From positions 156,649,293 to 156,713,292 of the forward strand of contig CM043958.1 of assembly GCA_014529385.2 (NCBI GenBank): a DNA stretch of 64,000 nt. Reading direction: 5' to 3'. Under the pieces are notes generated by a model. The model saw nothing but the letters and a program-made list of their open reading frames with translations, was not told the DNA's origin and searched no databases. Below are positions 1-14,421 of the stretch, piece by piece. This DNA is from Adiantum capillus-veneris. Its lineage: Eukaryota; Streptophyta; Polypodiopsida; Polypodiales; Pteridaceae. Each line of letters begins with the position of its first letter. Position 1 is the first letter of the stretch. The position numbers and the translations under genes were made by a program.

Positions 1-532
1 TATCAACATTGCCATGGTTGTAGATCCTTGGAACTCAACTAGAAGTGTAGTGTTTTCATCCTTGCCTTCACAATACTCTCTTTAATGGCATTGGTTGCGT
101 GTTTACCTAAGGCTTTTCCAGTTCTCTGATCTCTTCTTGTATCTTTGATGTTGGATTTTTCACCCGAAATTTTTCTAGACATTTCCCAATTGTAGCCCAC
201 ATGTTTGGACATATTCAAAGAATCTTAGCTAGTGTAATGGTGCAAGTCATCGGTGTAGACAATATGTCTATCAATCCTTTAGAGTCCATCACGTTTCTTG
301 AAGAGAGTCTTTGTGATGGCACCGCCTTCACATCCAACTTTGCTTCATATTCTCCCATGTGAGAGGGTAAGGTTCTCAGAGAATGAGTTGGCTCTCTAAA
401 GATCTTACAAATCCTTTATCCCCCTAATATGAGCAACTGTCTAGGTCTGCTTGAGATCCTACTTCAAATTCTTCAATAGGTGGACGAAAGACATCCCTCG
501 CATTACTGGTTTGGTTAACTCTCTGCCTCAAA

Positions 533-859
533 TCATTTTCCTCGTTTGCTTCTCGTATTTGTCTCCAAAGCTCGTCTAAGCCCCCTCTTCTCTATAGGCC
601 TTGGCCCTATGATAGGATGAAAATCCTCATATGCATGATGTGTGGTATTCATCACTACCCTTGGCTTTTCAATAAACTTTCGGGGTTCTAACTCAGCTAT
701 GAAAATTTCCGCTATCCTTTTGAGCTCGTGTCTTGGTGGGACCACTGGTGTTGGAGTTGGAATCTCTCTCCAACCCTCTGGTTTTCTTGTTGGTGGTTCT
801 AACAAAGCTTGGATTGTTTGGATCATCTTCTGACACATCTCTAGCCTTTGCTTTTCCAA
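533..859 (-). pseudogene. downstream open frame of the same decayed element
   Basis: This is a basic 108-codon frame with a Pro-Thr rich middle and an Arg/Lys-rich end. It lies downstream of the zinc-knuckle frame on the same strand and probably belongs to the same degenerate retroelement. I recognise no catalytic motif in it. The first 530 bases of the window hold no frame I can support. Confidence 0.25.
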
Positions 860-1178
860 CTAACGTACGTCATCCATTTTTGTTCTTGGTTTTGGCTATT
901 TTGAAGCCGCACCTTGTAGGCTTTCATAAGTGCATCAAGAGGTTCATTCACCTTTTCAACTAGTACAAATCCCCCTGAACTTGCACTTTTTGGTCCCTTT
1001 TTCTCCTCAGGCTCTTAGGCTTTGGGATTTCCAACTTAGGACTAGTTTGATTCTCAAGTCTCTTTAACCTATCACACTGGTTTTTTTTAGCTCCTTAGCT
1101 AGGGTTGCATGTTCATGTTCTTTCCTAGCTTTCATGCGTGCTTTTCAAGCCTTCCAAGTGTTGCAATGAATTTTCCAT

Positions 1179-1706
1179 TTAAGACTGGATGCTTTTGTTC
1201 TTGGTTGAGTCAATTACTAGTTCTTCCTTTGCTTTTTGAGCTTGCACTCTCGTGACAACCTGTATAGGTATCACCGTTTCATTTTCAGAACCACTACTTG
1301 ACGGGGCCATCTCTAACATGTTCAAAATCTTTGGATAGTCATTAATCAAATGGGTAATGCCACAATCTGGATAGTACACATTTACTCTAATGATCTCCAT
1401 ATGAGGACAGTCTTTCATCAGGTGGTCGCCACACTTGTAGCACGGTCCTAATGGTTGTGTAGGTGCTCCTGAAGTTGCTCTTTGTTGATAGGAAGGCCTT
1501 TGTTCTACTAAGCCACCATTGGCTATGAACAACAATGTGTGTTTGTCCAAAGTGTATCTAACTTCTTCTGTAGCATGAGTTGTTTTTGGTGGTTCAACAT
1601 TTCCAATCATGCTTGAAGGTTTTGGTGCACTTGGCTCTTTGGGTGGGCAATATGTTGGACTAGCCATATATCCACGTGGCTCTTTGTAATATGCAGACAC
1701 ATGCAC
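1179..1706 (-). pseudogene. gag-like frame with zinc knuckle
   Basis: This 175-codon open frame has no ATG at its start (it opens with GTG). It is rich in Pro and Ser and contains CYKCGDHLMKDCP, a cysteine-histidine knuckle in the style of retrotransposon nucleocapsids. The spacing C-x2-C-x2-H-x4-C is two residues shorter than the usual CX2CX4HX4C, so it may no longer bind zinc. Position and strand fit the nucleocapsid part of the dead element at 0.5-3.3 kb. No protease or polymerase follows downstream. Confidence 0.45.
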
Positions 1707-1860
1707 TAAGATTGCTCCTCCGATTCCTCTATAGAGGGTGAATACGTGATGCCCACCGGTCTTGCTCCTGGGAGAGGTGGTTGTTGCCCCAAAACTAGTT
1801 GTGGACGTTCAACCCCTACTGGTCCTAGCAAACTCCCTTATGTTGAGGAGGTGATACCTA

Positions 1861-2030
1861 GGCTAGTGGGGCATATTGTCACTCTCTCACATGTCCCATG
1901 TTATAGTAACACTCTTTAATCCCATGATAAGTCCATCTTTGCCTAGGCTGGTGGGGCATATTGTCACTCTCTCACATGTCCCATGTTATAGTAACACTCT
2001 TTAATCCCATGATTAGTCCATTTGTGCTCG
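1861..2030. repeat. 85-bp tandem duplication
   Basis: The segment starting at 1861 is repeated from 1946 with only a few substitutions; both copies begin GGCT(A/G)GTGGGGCATATTG. In the minus-strand reading each copy carries a Cys/His pattern ending in KECYYNMGHVRE, reminiscent of the spacer between capsid and knuckle in gypsy gag proteins. It is a recent local duplication inside the decayed element. Confidence 0.8.
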
Positions 2031-2149
2031 ATGGCACACCACTTTGGTTGCTTAGCCTGGGGCTTAGCAAATGGGCTTATCCTTTTGAGCTCTTCTTCAA
2101 TAAGTTTCTCCTTACTTACAACTACTTTGCTCTTTTGTGTTGATTTTGT

Positions 2150-2790
2150 GGATTTTGATCCACTTTGCTATGGTGACAAATCATCATCTAGATCCTTATA
2201 GTCACCTTCCTTGTAGACAGGGGGTTGTCTACTAGGTATATAGCTTCTTTGGTCAACTCATTTAGAGTTGTGCTCCTCTTCATATGTAGATCATTTTGAA
2301 GGTCCATATTCCTCAGTCCTTGGATAAATATCAACATGAGTCTGAATTGTGTTGGTAGCTCTTCCACATGGCAAAATTTTATGTAGCATTCTAGTCTTAA
2401 GGCCGCTTCTCTAACTGATTCTCCTTCTTTTTGCTTGAATTTATGGATTTGCGAGACCGTATTATGAGCTATCCCTCTTTGAGAGAATTACTCGATAAAC
2501 TCATCAAATACCTCGTCCATTTGACTCAGAATCTCTACATTCAATAGAATCAAACCAAATCGCAGCATCCTCCTCTAGAGTTAACCCAATTCCTACGATT
2601 TTTGTGGGGAAAGTCTTGGACTTCCTAAGCTCTAATGATACGCAAAAATGCTTCCATGTGATCCCTTGGATCCCTATTTTCAAAATATTTCTTGTTAACC
2701 CATTTTTGGACTTGAGAAGGTCTGATCCTTCGTTGATCCATCATTCTAAACATAGGATCGGCCATTCCTCCTCAATGAGCCCTTTCTAGC
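2150..2790 (-). pseudogene. decayed Ty3/gypsy-like gag (capsid) region
   Basis: Reading the minus strand in shifting frames gives the pattern of a retrotransposon gag domain. A stretch resembling TLEEDAAIWFDSIE is followed by lysine-rich segments and a region around RRISXRSGLKTRM. Several stops and at least one frame change interrupt it. It is inferred to be the capsid part of a gypsy-like element whose zinc-knuckle part follows at 1.2-1.7 kb. The assignment rests on pattern similarity only. Confidence 0.4.
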
Positions 2791-3007
2791 CTAGAATATG
2801 TACAAGTTCCTCCACTAGGGGTGCTCCTAATCCATAACTCCTAATTGGTTTAGCAAGTGATCATCCCTCTACTCGGACCCTTTCTTCTCATTCTTGTTCT
2901 AGATGTGGTGCTTCAATCCTGGTCCAATTTGGCATTCTCATTCTACTCTCATCCTAGTATTGTTGTTGGAGTGGTGGTTTTGGTGGTGCTTCTAGCCTTG
3001 ACACGGC

Positions 3008-3328
3008 CTAATATCCACCCCCTCTTATGTTCAGGTCTAGTGTTAGGTTGAGAAATGGTTGTTTATTTGATTGCATTGTGGTGTCATAATCACTTGAGAA
3101 GGGATTTGTAGACTTGCTAGGGGTTTCTATGGGATTTTTCTTCTCTTTCAAAGCCTGCGCCATTAGTTCTGACGTTGTCACTCTCCCTACATCTTCTGGG
3201 TGAATTGGCTCGTATTCTCGTCCGTACTTATCGAGAAAAATAATATGGGTTTCATTTATTGAATCATACAAAAACAAGTACATGACTTTTTCTATGCTTA
3301 ACTCATTCACATGGGGTGAAGGCTCCAA
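3008..3328 (-). pseudogene. open frame, possible upstream part of a decayed gag-type element
   Basis: This is a 106-codon open frame without a recognisable domain. It lies upstream, in the minus-strand direction, of retrotransposon gag-like debris at 2.1-2.8 kb and of a zinc-knuckle frame at 1.2-1.7 kb, so it may be the start of the same dead element. It has a hydrophobic-aromatic stretch near its beginning and a Ser/Asn-rich end. I do not recognise it, and it could be a chance frame. Confidence 0.25.
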
Positions 3329-3928
3329 AAAGAGTGAATTTAGGAGGTAATTCTCAATTCTCCATAACCATCTTCCCTTTTGCTACGTTGTCTCTATACC
3401 AATTGTAATTTTTTGGGTCTTTGACACAGAGATAGTGGTTTCCCTTCTCATCATGGAACCTATGACCATTGTCACTTACCATTATTACTTCCATCCTCTT
3501 GTTGGTCGTTCTTCAATACAGATGCATGATTACTTCCATCCTCTCGTTGGCCGTTCTTCAATACAGATGCATTGACATCCTTGAACATCAACATACAATA
3601 GGGATCCATGGACATTTGTTCCCTTTAGGAAGATTACCGTGCATTTTGGTATGTTTAAGGGTTTTTGGGAGGTGCTGCCCCCAATAGTACCTTACTGTTG
3701 GAAACCTCCAAGTTGTTGGTTAGCCATCCACTAATATGATCCTTCAAAAGAGGTGTCATTATCACTACCCTCTTCTATGATTGGTGCTAGCCAATCTATC
3801 CTTGCTTGGTTTAGACTCTCTTCTGTCGACATTAAGCTAATCTGATCTCCTGCCACTCTTTGATCACTTTGAAGACACCTACCAAACCTCAAATTCATCA
3901 AATCTTTCACACACACAACTATCAACCC

Positions 3929-4279
3929 AAACCTCTTACCTTAGAAGCATGCTTGCATCTTCTCTTTGCTCTGATATTCTTTCCAACCACTTTCTCAACT
4001 TGTAAAGTACTTTGCACTCCAAAATGATCATCAACTTGCAGGGTCCTTTGTTCTAGCTATTTGTACAAAACTTTGACTCTGCAATTCTTTGTCAAACTAG
4101 TGATTCTCATTTATGTGCTCTACAGTGTTGGTTGGTATACCTAGAGGGTTAATCTCAACCAAATATACAAGGACTTGATTCCATCTATGCACTAGTATGA
4201 AAGGACAGGTGGGATCTTGGGGTCACAATGAATTATCTTGGTTGGTTAAAATCTCAGTCTAGCCCCTATGTATGCATGG
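3929..4279. other. no gene seen
   Basis: AT-rich sequence between the decayed gag region and the palindrome array. I see no supported coding frame, RNA gene or element end. Confidence 0.4.
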
Positions 4280-5154
4280 AGACTTCATACGTGTATGATG
4301 TCTCTAAGCTCAAAATTCGCCCAAACTTCAAGTTTAGACTCTTCTTGACATGCTCTATTTACTCCAAGTTCTGCTTTGTGATTTTGACATCCCTTGGTAG
4401 GTCTATCCCTCCTAATTATGTCTTGGTTACTGCAAACTTCTCTGGGAGGTTATCTAAGACAAAGATGCACCAAATTGGGTGAAACTAGGTCCCTAAGCTT
4501 GTTTTGGGGTGCTAAATACCCTGGTCTGCTCTGATGTTAGCTCTAGTCCCTAAAAATGCCATGTAGACATCATATGTGTATGATGTCTATCTGGTCCAAA
4601 TGAAGTGAAACTCGCTCTAGAGGTCTTCCACCACACAAGCAACTCACAACACTTTTCAAAACTCAGTTTCAGCACTTTTTGTGCTAGATATGATCAATTC
4701 AAGCATTCACTATACCTATATCTGTCTCTTGGCCTTTACAAGCCCAAAAATGCTGCAAATTCAATGGAATTTTTCCCATTTGCTTCCTTATTTCTCTAGA
4801 TCACAATGGTGCACACAGTTGTATCCTTTGCTCCCAATCTGGTCTCATAGACTCATACGCATATAATGTCTCTCTAGTTAGAATGGAGTTCGGTTTCTAC
4901 CCAAGGTACTCCTTATTGTGTACAATGTACATGTGCTCATAGAAAATTTTAGAAGTCAAGCTTGCACTAATTCACCACTTTTTGACAAGGAATCTCCTCA
5001 AAAGAGTAAATACTCTCAATACTCAATCTATATATCCAAATGAAATGAAACTTGGTGTATGTGCTCTACACAACTTGCAAAAGATGGTTGGAAAGTCAAA
5101 CGTTATCTTTGGCTGGCAGATTCACGTCTTAGACATCATACGCGTATAATGTCT
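4280..5154. repeat. four near-palindromes at about 284-bp spacing
   Basis: Four 23-24 bp near-palindromes lie at 4280-4303, 4565-4588, 4849-4871 and 5131-5154. Each has the arms AGACATCATA and TATAATGTCT (or close variants) around a centre of the type CGCG or TGTG. Start-to-start distances are 285, 284 and 282 bp. Sequence between them is far less alike, although a phrase close to CCAAATGAARTGAAACT occurs near 4598 and 5037. This suggests an old tandem array of roughly 284-bp units in which only the palindrome stayed conserved. No coding frame is convincing here. Confidence 0.75.
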
Positions 5155-6063
5155 GCTAATGGGTTTTTGGCCAGAATTTGTTCGCAAGCATCCCCAAGTC
5201 TTCAGCACTAGTTTCCAAACCTTTTTATGAATTTTCATGCAAAGATTGCTCAGAGTCACAATGTTGTATTTTTTTATTTTTGACACTCCGTCTTTTGTCT
5301 TTTGGATAGTAAGTGTTGGTCAAAACTTTGATTTTAGGGTGTACTTAGGGTGAAACACCCCTTTTGAAAACTTTGGTGTAGTTTGTTTTGTCAAAACGAT
5401 TCATTGCCTCACACAGACTAGCTATCATTTTTATCACCTCACAAATCACTCACACACCATCTAAATTAAAACATGACTAATACTACATATGTCAAAAAGT
5501 CCACGCAAGTCACACAATCCCTAGCACCTCTCCTAAATCTCAAGAGTCCAACTCTTGAATCCTACCTAAAATCAAATAACAAGACTTTGGCAAACCAGAG
5601 GGACTTTCACCTCGTAAGACTAGTCGAAGGTCATCTACCTAGGGCTCTTGTCCTCAGCAACTGTGCCAATGTCAGCGGATATGCCGCGAGAAGACGCTAG
5701 CACAGTGATAACAAGACCAACAAACTAAATGTCAACCAAGGGCAAAGCTTGACACGTAGGTGCATGGAAACAAGTGGATGGTTGTCAATCACCTACTTGA
5801 CCTTTTAAGACAATCACTACTCAAGGAAATCAAACCTGGACATCCTATGTGCTCATGAATGCAACACAACCTACAACGCTCACACTCTCCAATTCAAGAC
5901 CAAATGTGCTCGAAATTCCACAAAACTCATAGGGCACACTCTACTTACCAAGAGGTCCCCTACCCTATGGACACTAACCTGATACCCTGCATGTAACCAC
6001 TCCGTGCAACAAAACTCATATGAAAAAACAGATAGTGTATTACAGGCCATCATTTTTGTCATG
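5155..6063. other. no gene seen
   Basis: About 900 bp without a supported gene. A 75-codon frame at 5473-5700 has no recognisable features and no neighbours that support it. Confidence 0.4.
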
Positions 6064-7300
<1,237 letters not shown>

Positions 7301-8413
7301 TTATTAAACTTCAATTCCCCACTCTCGAATGACCTTGAACGGCGCACACTAAAATTCCAAAAAATTGTCGGATCCCTCACAATCGTCACCACCTACCAAC
7401 TTCATTCTGCAATGTCTCCCTAATCCAGACTCTGTTTGACAAACTGTCACTTCTTGTGGACTTCTCATGCTGTATACTTGACAACCAAACCCTGATGAGG
7501 CTCCAAAAGCCTCTGATGGCACACCGATTGAGGCAACAAAACCGGTGCAAAATTGGTCCCTGGTGAAACGTGAACTGGCAATAACTTGGCATCCGGGACT
7601 CCAAATGACGATCTAAAAAGACCAACATGCTCCAGATAATGAGATCTACACATCCATATGTTGAAACTAGATTTTTCCATATGATGCCACTTGTCCTATC
7701 CATCTTAGATCTGCAATGCACTCCAGGTCTAAACTGCCATATCCTGCACGCTGTAGATCCATTTGACAAGCCACTGGACTTGCTCCTTCAACACTTCAAG
7801 CTCTGCACTCCCAAGCCAAAAATCATCACCTTGAACCTCTTTCACTTGTCACCCTGTTAGGACATTTTTGGAGCTCTTTGGCCTATAAAACCACATAATG
7901 CATACATCACCACTACCACTTGCCTACCCAAGTTCTTCCCATATGCTTTAACACTCCTCCATGCATCTGTTAGCATACACATCACTACATGTGCCCTCTG
8001 CTAGGGTCGACACACTTTGGTTGCACCAACATTGTCGAACCCCCTTGTTGAACATTCAAGTTCAACCAAAAACTGCTTTTCTATCAACTGCAAAAACTGG
8101 CACACTATTAGCACACCAAAAACCACTATCATATGTACAAAGCCCTATATCTTGCATGTTGCTGAGAAACCTCAAGTGGGTTGCCCCACCCCCTGCATCA
8201 CATAGCTTCCACCTAGATCAAAAACCTTGTAATGATTCCCTTCGCCCATTTGTAGCACCTTCCAACAAATTTTCACCCATGTCCCCAGTCATCCATGCAC
8301 ACAATATGCCCAAAGAACCTGCCTCATCAACACACCTGGCCCTGCAAGCATATTACCTTAACCAACCAATGCATCTGGCTCTACAATCACATCATCCACA
8401 CCAACCAACACTT
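7301..8413. other. interior of LTR-flanked element, no gene resolved
   Basis: This stretch lies between the LTR-like repeat and the acidic minus-strand frame. Several frames of 60-160 codons occur on both strands, but none shows a recognisable domain, so I do not assign them. Confidence 0.35.
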
Positions 8414-9055
8414 CTAGCCCTCCCTCGGGCAACCATGTAAAGCAAAGCTCCTGTCAATGGAACCCTGTATCCGGCAAATACCATACCTCACTATTGCACA
8501 TACAAGCATATATTTCAACCATGTATTGCATACCTCTTTAGACAACTTAGACACAAGTGGGGAATCTCTTTCATCTTTTAATTGACATGCATACTGCATT
8601 GGACTCTCCACCACCTTTGAATATACGCTCTCCTCTTTTCTAGCATCATCAAGCCCTCTTTCTTCAACCATCGGCTCTTCAAAGTTAATCTGCTCTACCT
8701 AATTGTCAGCTTTGATTGTTTGAACTTCAACCACCTCTTCTATCACTGCATCATGCTCTGTCAAAGTAGAGAGAAACTCCCCCCACACTGCATCAGCTTG
8801 GTCCCCATTCGTAGGCAGAGCCACCTCATTCCTTTTGGCAAATTCTTGCACCACTTCTACCTGCATACCATCATCGCTGGACATAGACTCATCCACTTGA
8901 TCCTCATCCAGCATACTGGCTTGCACTGCTCCCTGCTCTTCACACATATCCATTGTGTCTCCATGCACATGCAAAACATCAAACTCTTCATACCTGTACT
9001 GGGTTGACTCTGTTTCCCAGCTTGTATCTACATCCATAGAGCTGCACTCGCTCAT
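8414..9055 (-). pseudogene. acidic frame of the LTR-flanked element, interrupted by a stop
   Basis: Two open stretches (9055-8699 and 8671-8414) lie in the same frame and are separated by a TAG at 8699-8701. The first is strongly acidic, rich in Asp, Glu, Met and Val. The second continues with a mixed, charged sequence. They lie directly downstream, on the minus strand, of the gag-like frame at 9303-9626 and are probably a later part of the same polyprotein. I do not recognise a domain. Confidence 0.35.
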
Positions 9056-9302
9056 CTCAACTTCAGGGCCTTTGTCTCAAGCTTGGGAATCTCCTCCAAT
9101 TTTATTGCTTCAACTTCATTTGCAAATCGTAACCTTTGATCTTTACCATTCTTCAAAGGAGAGTGAACAGTCATACCTTGATTTGGTAACACTTCTCTTG
9201 CTTGACTGGAACCGTCTTTATTTCTTCCACAACTGGAGCCTCCCTAATTGGAAACCTCAGCATGGGAATCGCTCCATATCTTTGCATCCACAAAACCTTC
9301 GG

Positions 9303-9626
9303 TCATTCCCGCACCGGTACATTCGTTTGCACTACCTTTGGCTTGACCCTCACCGCCTCAATTGGCCTAGGCATCACATCATTTGACAACCCCTGTCCGG
9401 ATTGTTGCTTCCTCAATATCTTTTTGGCCCAGCCTCTCGCAAACTTCATTGCCTCATCATATGTTGTGGGCCCATCTGTCTCCCCTTTATCCATGACCTC
9501 CTCATGGAGGCAATCAAAAAACTTGCTCATTTTTAGAAAATCAACGACTTGGGTAGCAATTACCTCCATTAGTTGTTTCCAAAGGGCTTCAAATTCCAAT
9601 ATGAACGCCTGAAAATCTCCATCCAA
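9303..9626 (-). pseudogene. gag-like capsid fragment
   Basis: The frame reads as a helical, Phe/Leu-rich retroelement capsid segment with FEALWKQL near its start, then DFLKMSKFFDCLHEEV and TYDEAMKFARGWAKK. The last phrase is typical of gag capsid ends. Upstream (to about 9840) the reading continues as YVPTVQMHEVKRKLDDLK but with stops, so the protein start is lost. It sits between two long direct repeats and beside a primer-binding-site-like sequence at 9941-9957, all fitting a minus-strand LTR retrotransposon. No protease or reverse transcriptase follows, so the element is deleted or non-autonomous. Confidence 0.5.
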
Positions 9627-9940
9627 ACTTCACTTTAGATCATCTAGTTTTCTCTTCACCTCATGCATTTGCACCGTTGGCACGTACTGTCGTCAAAAAA
9701 CGGCTTCCAAAGCTTCACAATTTATCTTTTTCTATGTCGGTAATCCATCAACCACCGATTTGCATTTTTGTGAATCAGTAGCGAAAAAATCCGTATTGTA
9801 CCTTCTTCTTTTTTCAACCTATTTTCCAGCACAAACAGACCGTCGTCTTGCAATCAGGTTTCTACATCCTCCACCCTAGTGAAAGTGGAAAACCCATCCA
9901 CACCATCTTTTATCGTATCCGCTCTTCAAAATCTACACTT

Positions 9941-9957
9941 CATCGGCTCTGAAACCA
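9941..9957 (-). promoter_or_regulatory. primer-binding-site-like sequence
   Basis: On the minus strand this reads TGGTTTCAGAGCCGATG, one base from the plant retrotransposon primer site TGGTATCAGAGCC that pairs with initiator tRNA-Met. It lies about 40 bp inside the long repeat at 10.0-11.6 kb, as expected just downstream of a 5' LTR on the minus strand. Confidence 0.5.
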
Positions 9958-9998
9958 CAACTCCTTATTCAAAAAGGAGCAATGGATACTCCTTAATA

Positions 9999-11560
<1,562 letters not shown>

Positions 11561-11639
11561 CAATTCTCCCCATGTGCTCTACACTTTGATTGCCTGATGA
11601 CCTCAAACAATGCACCCAAGTTTATTGGTAAATTCTTGA

Positions 11640-12540
11640 GGATTGATTGTAAACGGTTGGGAAACACAACTCAATACTACCAGTCATCCAAAGATGGATA
11701 GGAAGTTTACAAGTGTTAATCTTGGGCTAAGGTTCATGGTGGGGTTGTTTACTGATGAGCATTGAGAGCAAGTCAAGGATTTAATCTTGGCTTTGAGTTA
11801 TGTCAGCATATCACATATCACTATCATGAAATCACATATCACTGTCATGAAAAGTTGAGAAGAGGTATTTTTTAAGACACCTCTTAGTTGTGCTAATTCA
11901 TTTAACATATTTTATTGAGTTATAAATAGAGTTTACACACAATGCTGGATATAGGATAGTTACACAAAATGGTTGCCAAGGGAAAAAAATGTGGAAAATC
12001 AAGATACTCTTCTTGATTTCATTGAACATCCTACTGAACCATGTTTAGGTCAATTGCATAGTTGGATTTGTGAGGGACACCACTGTGAAAAACGTTAATG
12101 TTCTTACAAATATTTCACCACTTTTGTTTTTGAGGACAAAAATGCTTCTCCAAGTGAGGAGTAATGTCAGGCATAGGGTAAAACAGGCTAGGGCTATGGG
12201 CAAGGACACACATGCGACAGGGGACTATATTTAGTAGGCCAAAGGCCTATATTAGGCGTGTTTGGGTGGAGATGTGCATGTGCTAGTCCCAGTCTCTCAT
12301 ATATCAAGAAAGGCAATCATACATGCATATTCATGGATGCAAATGCATGAGACAAAGAGAGAGCCTTAGAGCCTTGAAGTCTCTGATAACTTTTCATATC
12401 ATCAATCCATGTACTATCCTCTTCATTTACTATCCTTTATTTGAATGTTGCCAACGTTTTTGGCCTTAAACATAGAGAGGTGCATTTTCCACATTGTTAA
12501 GGGCCATCGTTATTAACACATTATACCTCCCCTTGTGATC
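11640..12540 (+). pseudogene. possible decayed gypsy integrase end and LTR start
   Basis: Weak plus-strand readings such as RLGNTTQYYQSSKDG and FEDKNASPSEE, with several stops, resemble the end of a Ty3/gypsy polyprotein. They are followed by TGTCAGGC near 12,165, a plausible LTR start. No second LTR is seen in the window. This is a tentative inference from pattern alone. Confidence 0.3.
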
Positions 12541-12729
12541 TCCACTAGCCAAGATGTATCTTAGCTACCATGGATTTAAACAACTTTGACGATCAATCTC
12601 ACATTCAAGTGCACTACCTTCTTGTCCCTTCTCTAAATTATGATTGTGCTTCTTGGCTTTCACGATCTGACCTTAAGCTTGGGTCCTTCACATGGATAAG
12701 CATTGATCATTTTCCTAGACTTTAATGCA

Positions 12730-12893
12730 TTTTGGGTGATTGTAAAGTGAACACATATTTGGGAGTGTGTCCGTGCCTGTGTGTATGTGGATGTGTATGA
12801 GAGTATGAATTCAATACATTTGGGTGATTTTGTAAAGTGAACACATATTTGGGAGTGTGTGTGTGTGTGGATGTGTATGAGTGTATGACTTTT
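12730..12893. repeat. imperfect tandem duplication of about 85 bp
   Basis: The phrase TTGTAAAGTGAACACATATT plus GGGAGTGTGT, a GT-rich stretch and GATGTGTATGAG occurs twice in a row, with different GT repeat length. Confidence 0.75.
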
Positions 12894-13642
12894 ACAATAG
12901 TTCAGGTCGTCATGCCAAGAGCTACATACCTTCTATTCCTTAGAATTTGAGTGGTGCCATTGCATATATTGTAACATTGTTTTTTCTCACATGCCTCACC
13001 TGGTATCCCTATTGTGTTTTCAAACGGAGGGTTCACTAATGCATATTGCATAGAGCAAAAAAGATGGGTTGTCTCGTGTCTACTTGACATGCATCATTCT
13101 TATCTTTTCTACGTATATTGATGCCACCATCAATTTTTCACTTGACTTCTATGTCTCAACACTTCCGTGTCCTTTGAGACCATAACTTAAATCCCAAAGG
13201 GAGGAGGTCTCTTTGGCCTTGAGTACCAGACTACTTTCAAATTTTTTTAACTTGAAATGCCACCTTTTCATACCAAGCAATCAGCCAGTTGTGTGGCCAC
13301 ACCCATTTTTTAGCTTTTATTCTTTATATCATAATAGCAAGGCTTGGTGCTTGCCCCTAACACTATCATCTATGCTTATGGTATGGACTTCCATGAAAAA
13401 AGTGGTTTACTTGCATTTGATAGGTAAATTATTAAAGGTAGGAGGGGAGGCAAACGTGGGCATGTGGGTGGCAAGGTGGAGAAAAATGAGATAGGATGCA
13501 CACCCACACTCTCTCTTTCGTGTGTGTGTGTGTGTGTGTGTGTGTTTTTTATGGGGGGGGGGGGGGCGGGACATTCAATGCTACCAAACCTAGATCTCTC
13601 TCTCCAAATACTTCAAGTAGATTCATGATGGCTTGTCAGTAC

Positions 13643-13690
<48 letters not shown>

Positions 13691-14378
13691 AAATTGATCT
13701 TTGAAATCTCTTCCTAGAATGTCCCAAAAATAACTCAGACGAGATATGTGATGGGGGATGTTTCACCACTATCTAAGCTTTTATAGAGAAGGTGCACCCT
13801 CTCCAGGCTATGACATGCTCTATGTTTAGAAAATGCACTTATCACACTAGTTAATTATTAAGACAAGAGAGACTTACATGGGGTGGTGGCACCTTCAGGA
13901 AATATGATCCATCCACTATTTGGTTGGGAGAAAATGGAGGCAAAGCAAAAGGTAAAGCTAGGGCTGTACCCAAATACACTTCCCCAATACTTGGGCCAAC
14001 TGAGAGTAAGCTCAACTGCAAGGCCCAAAACACCTAAGGTAACTGTGGGTACAGGATTAACATTGCTAAAGCCACACCCGTGGTATGATAAAGCCACTTC
14101 AGTGGTATAATAATCCCCAAAATAAAAATTATGAAAGGCTAATTGTCCTTGACTCGATGAACCATCTGCATATGATAAGCCATAGTTGAAAGTCCCACCA
14201 TCAGTCCCTGTGCCATATCCCGAGCTTTGTAGAATGTTGCAATAGTGGAGCCAAGTGCCTTCAAAAAGAGATAGACAAAATGATTATTTTTAAAAACCCA
14301 AAAGTATTTAAAATAATTAAAAGGTACTCCTAATGGCTTCAAAAAAATTAAAGGTATTCTTAATTCAAAGATTCAAAG

Positions 14379-14421
<43 letters not shown>

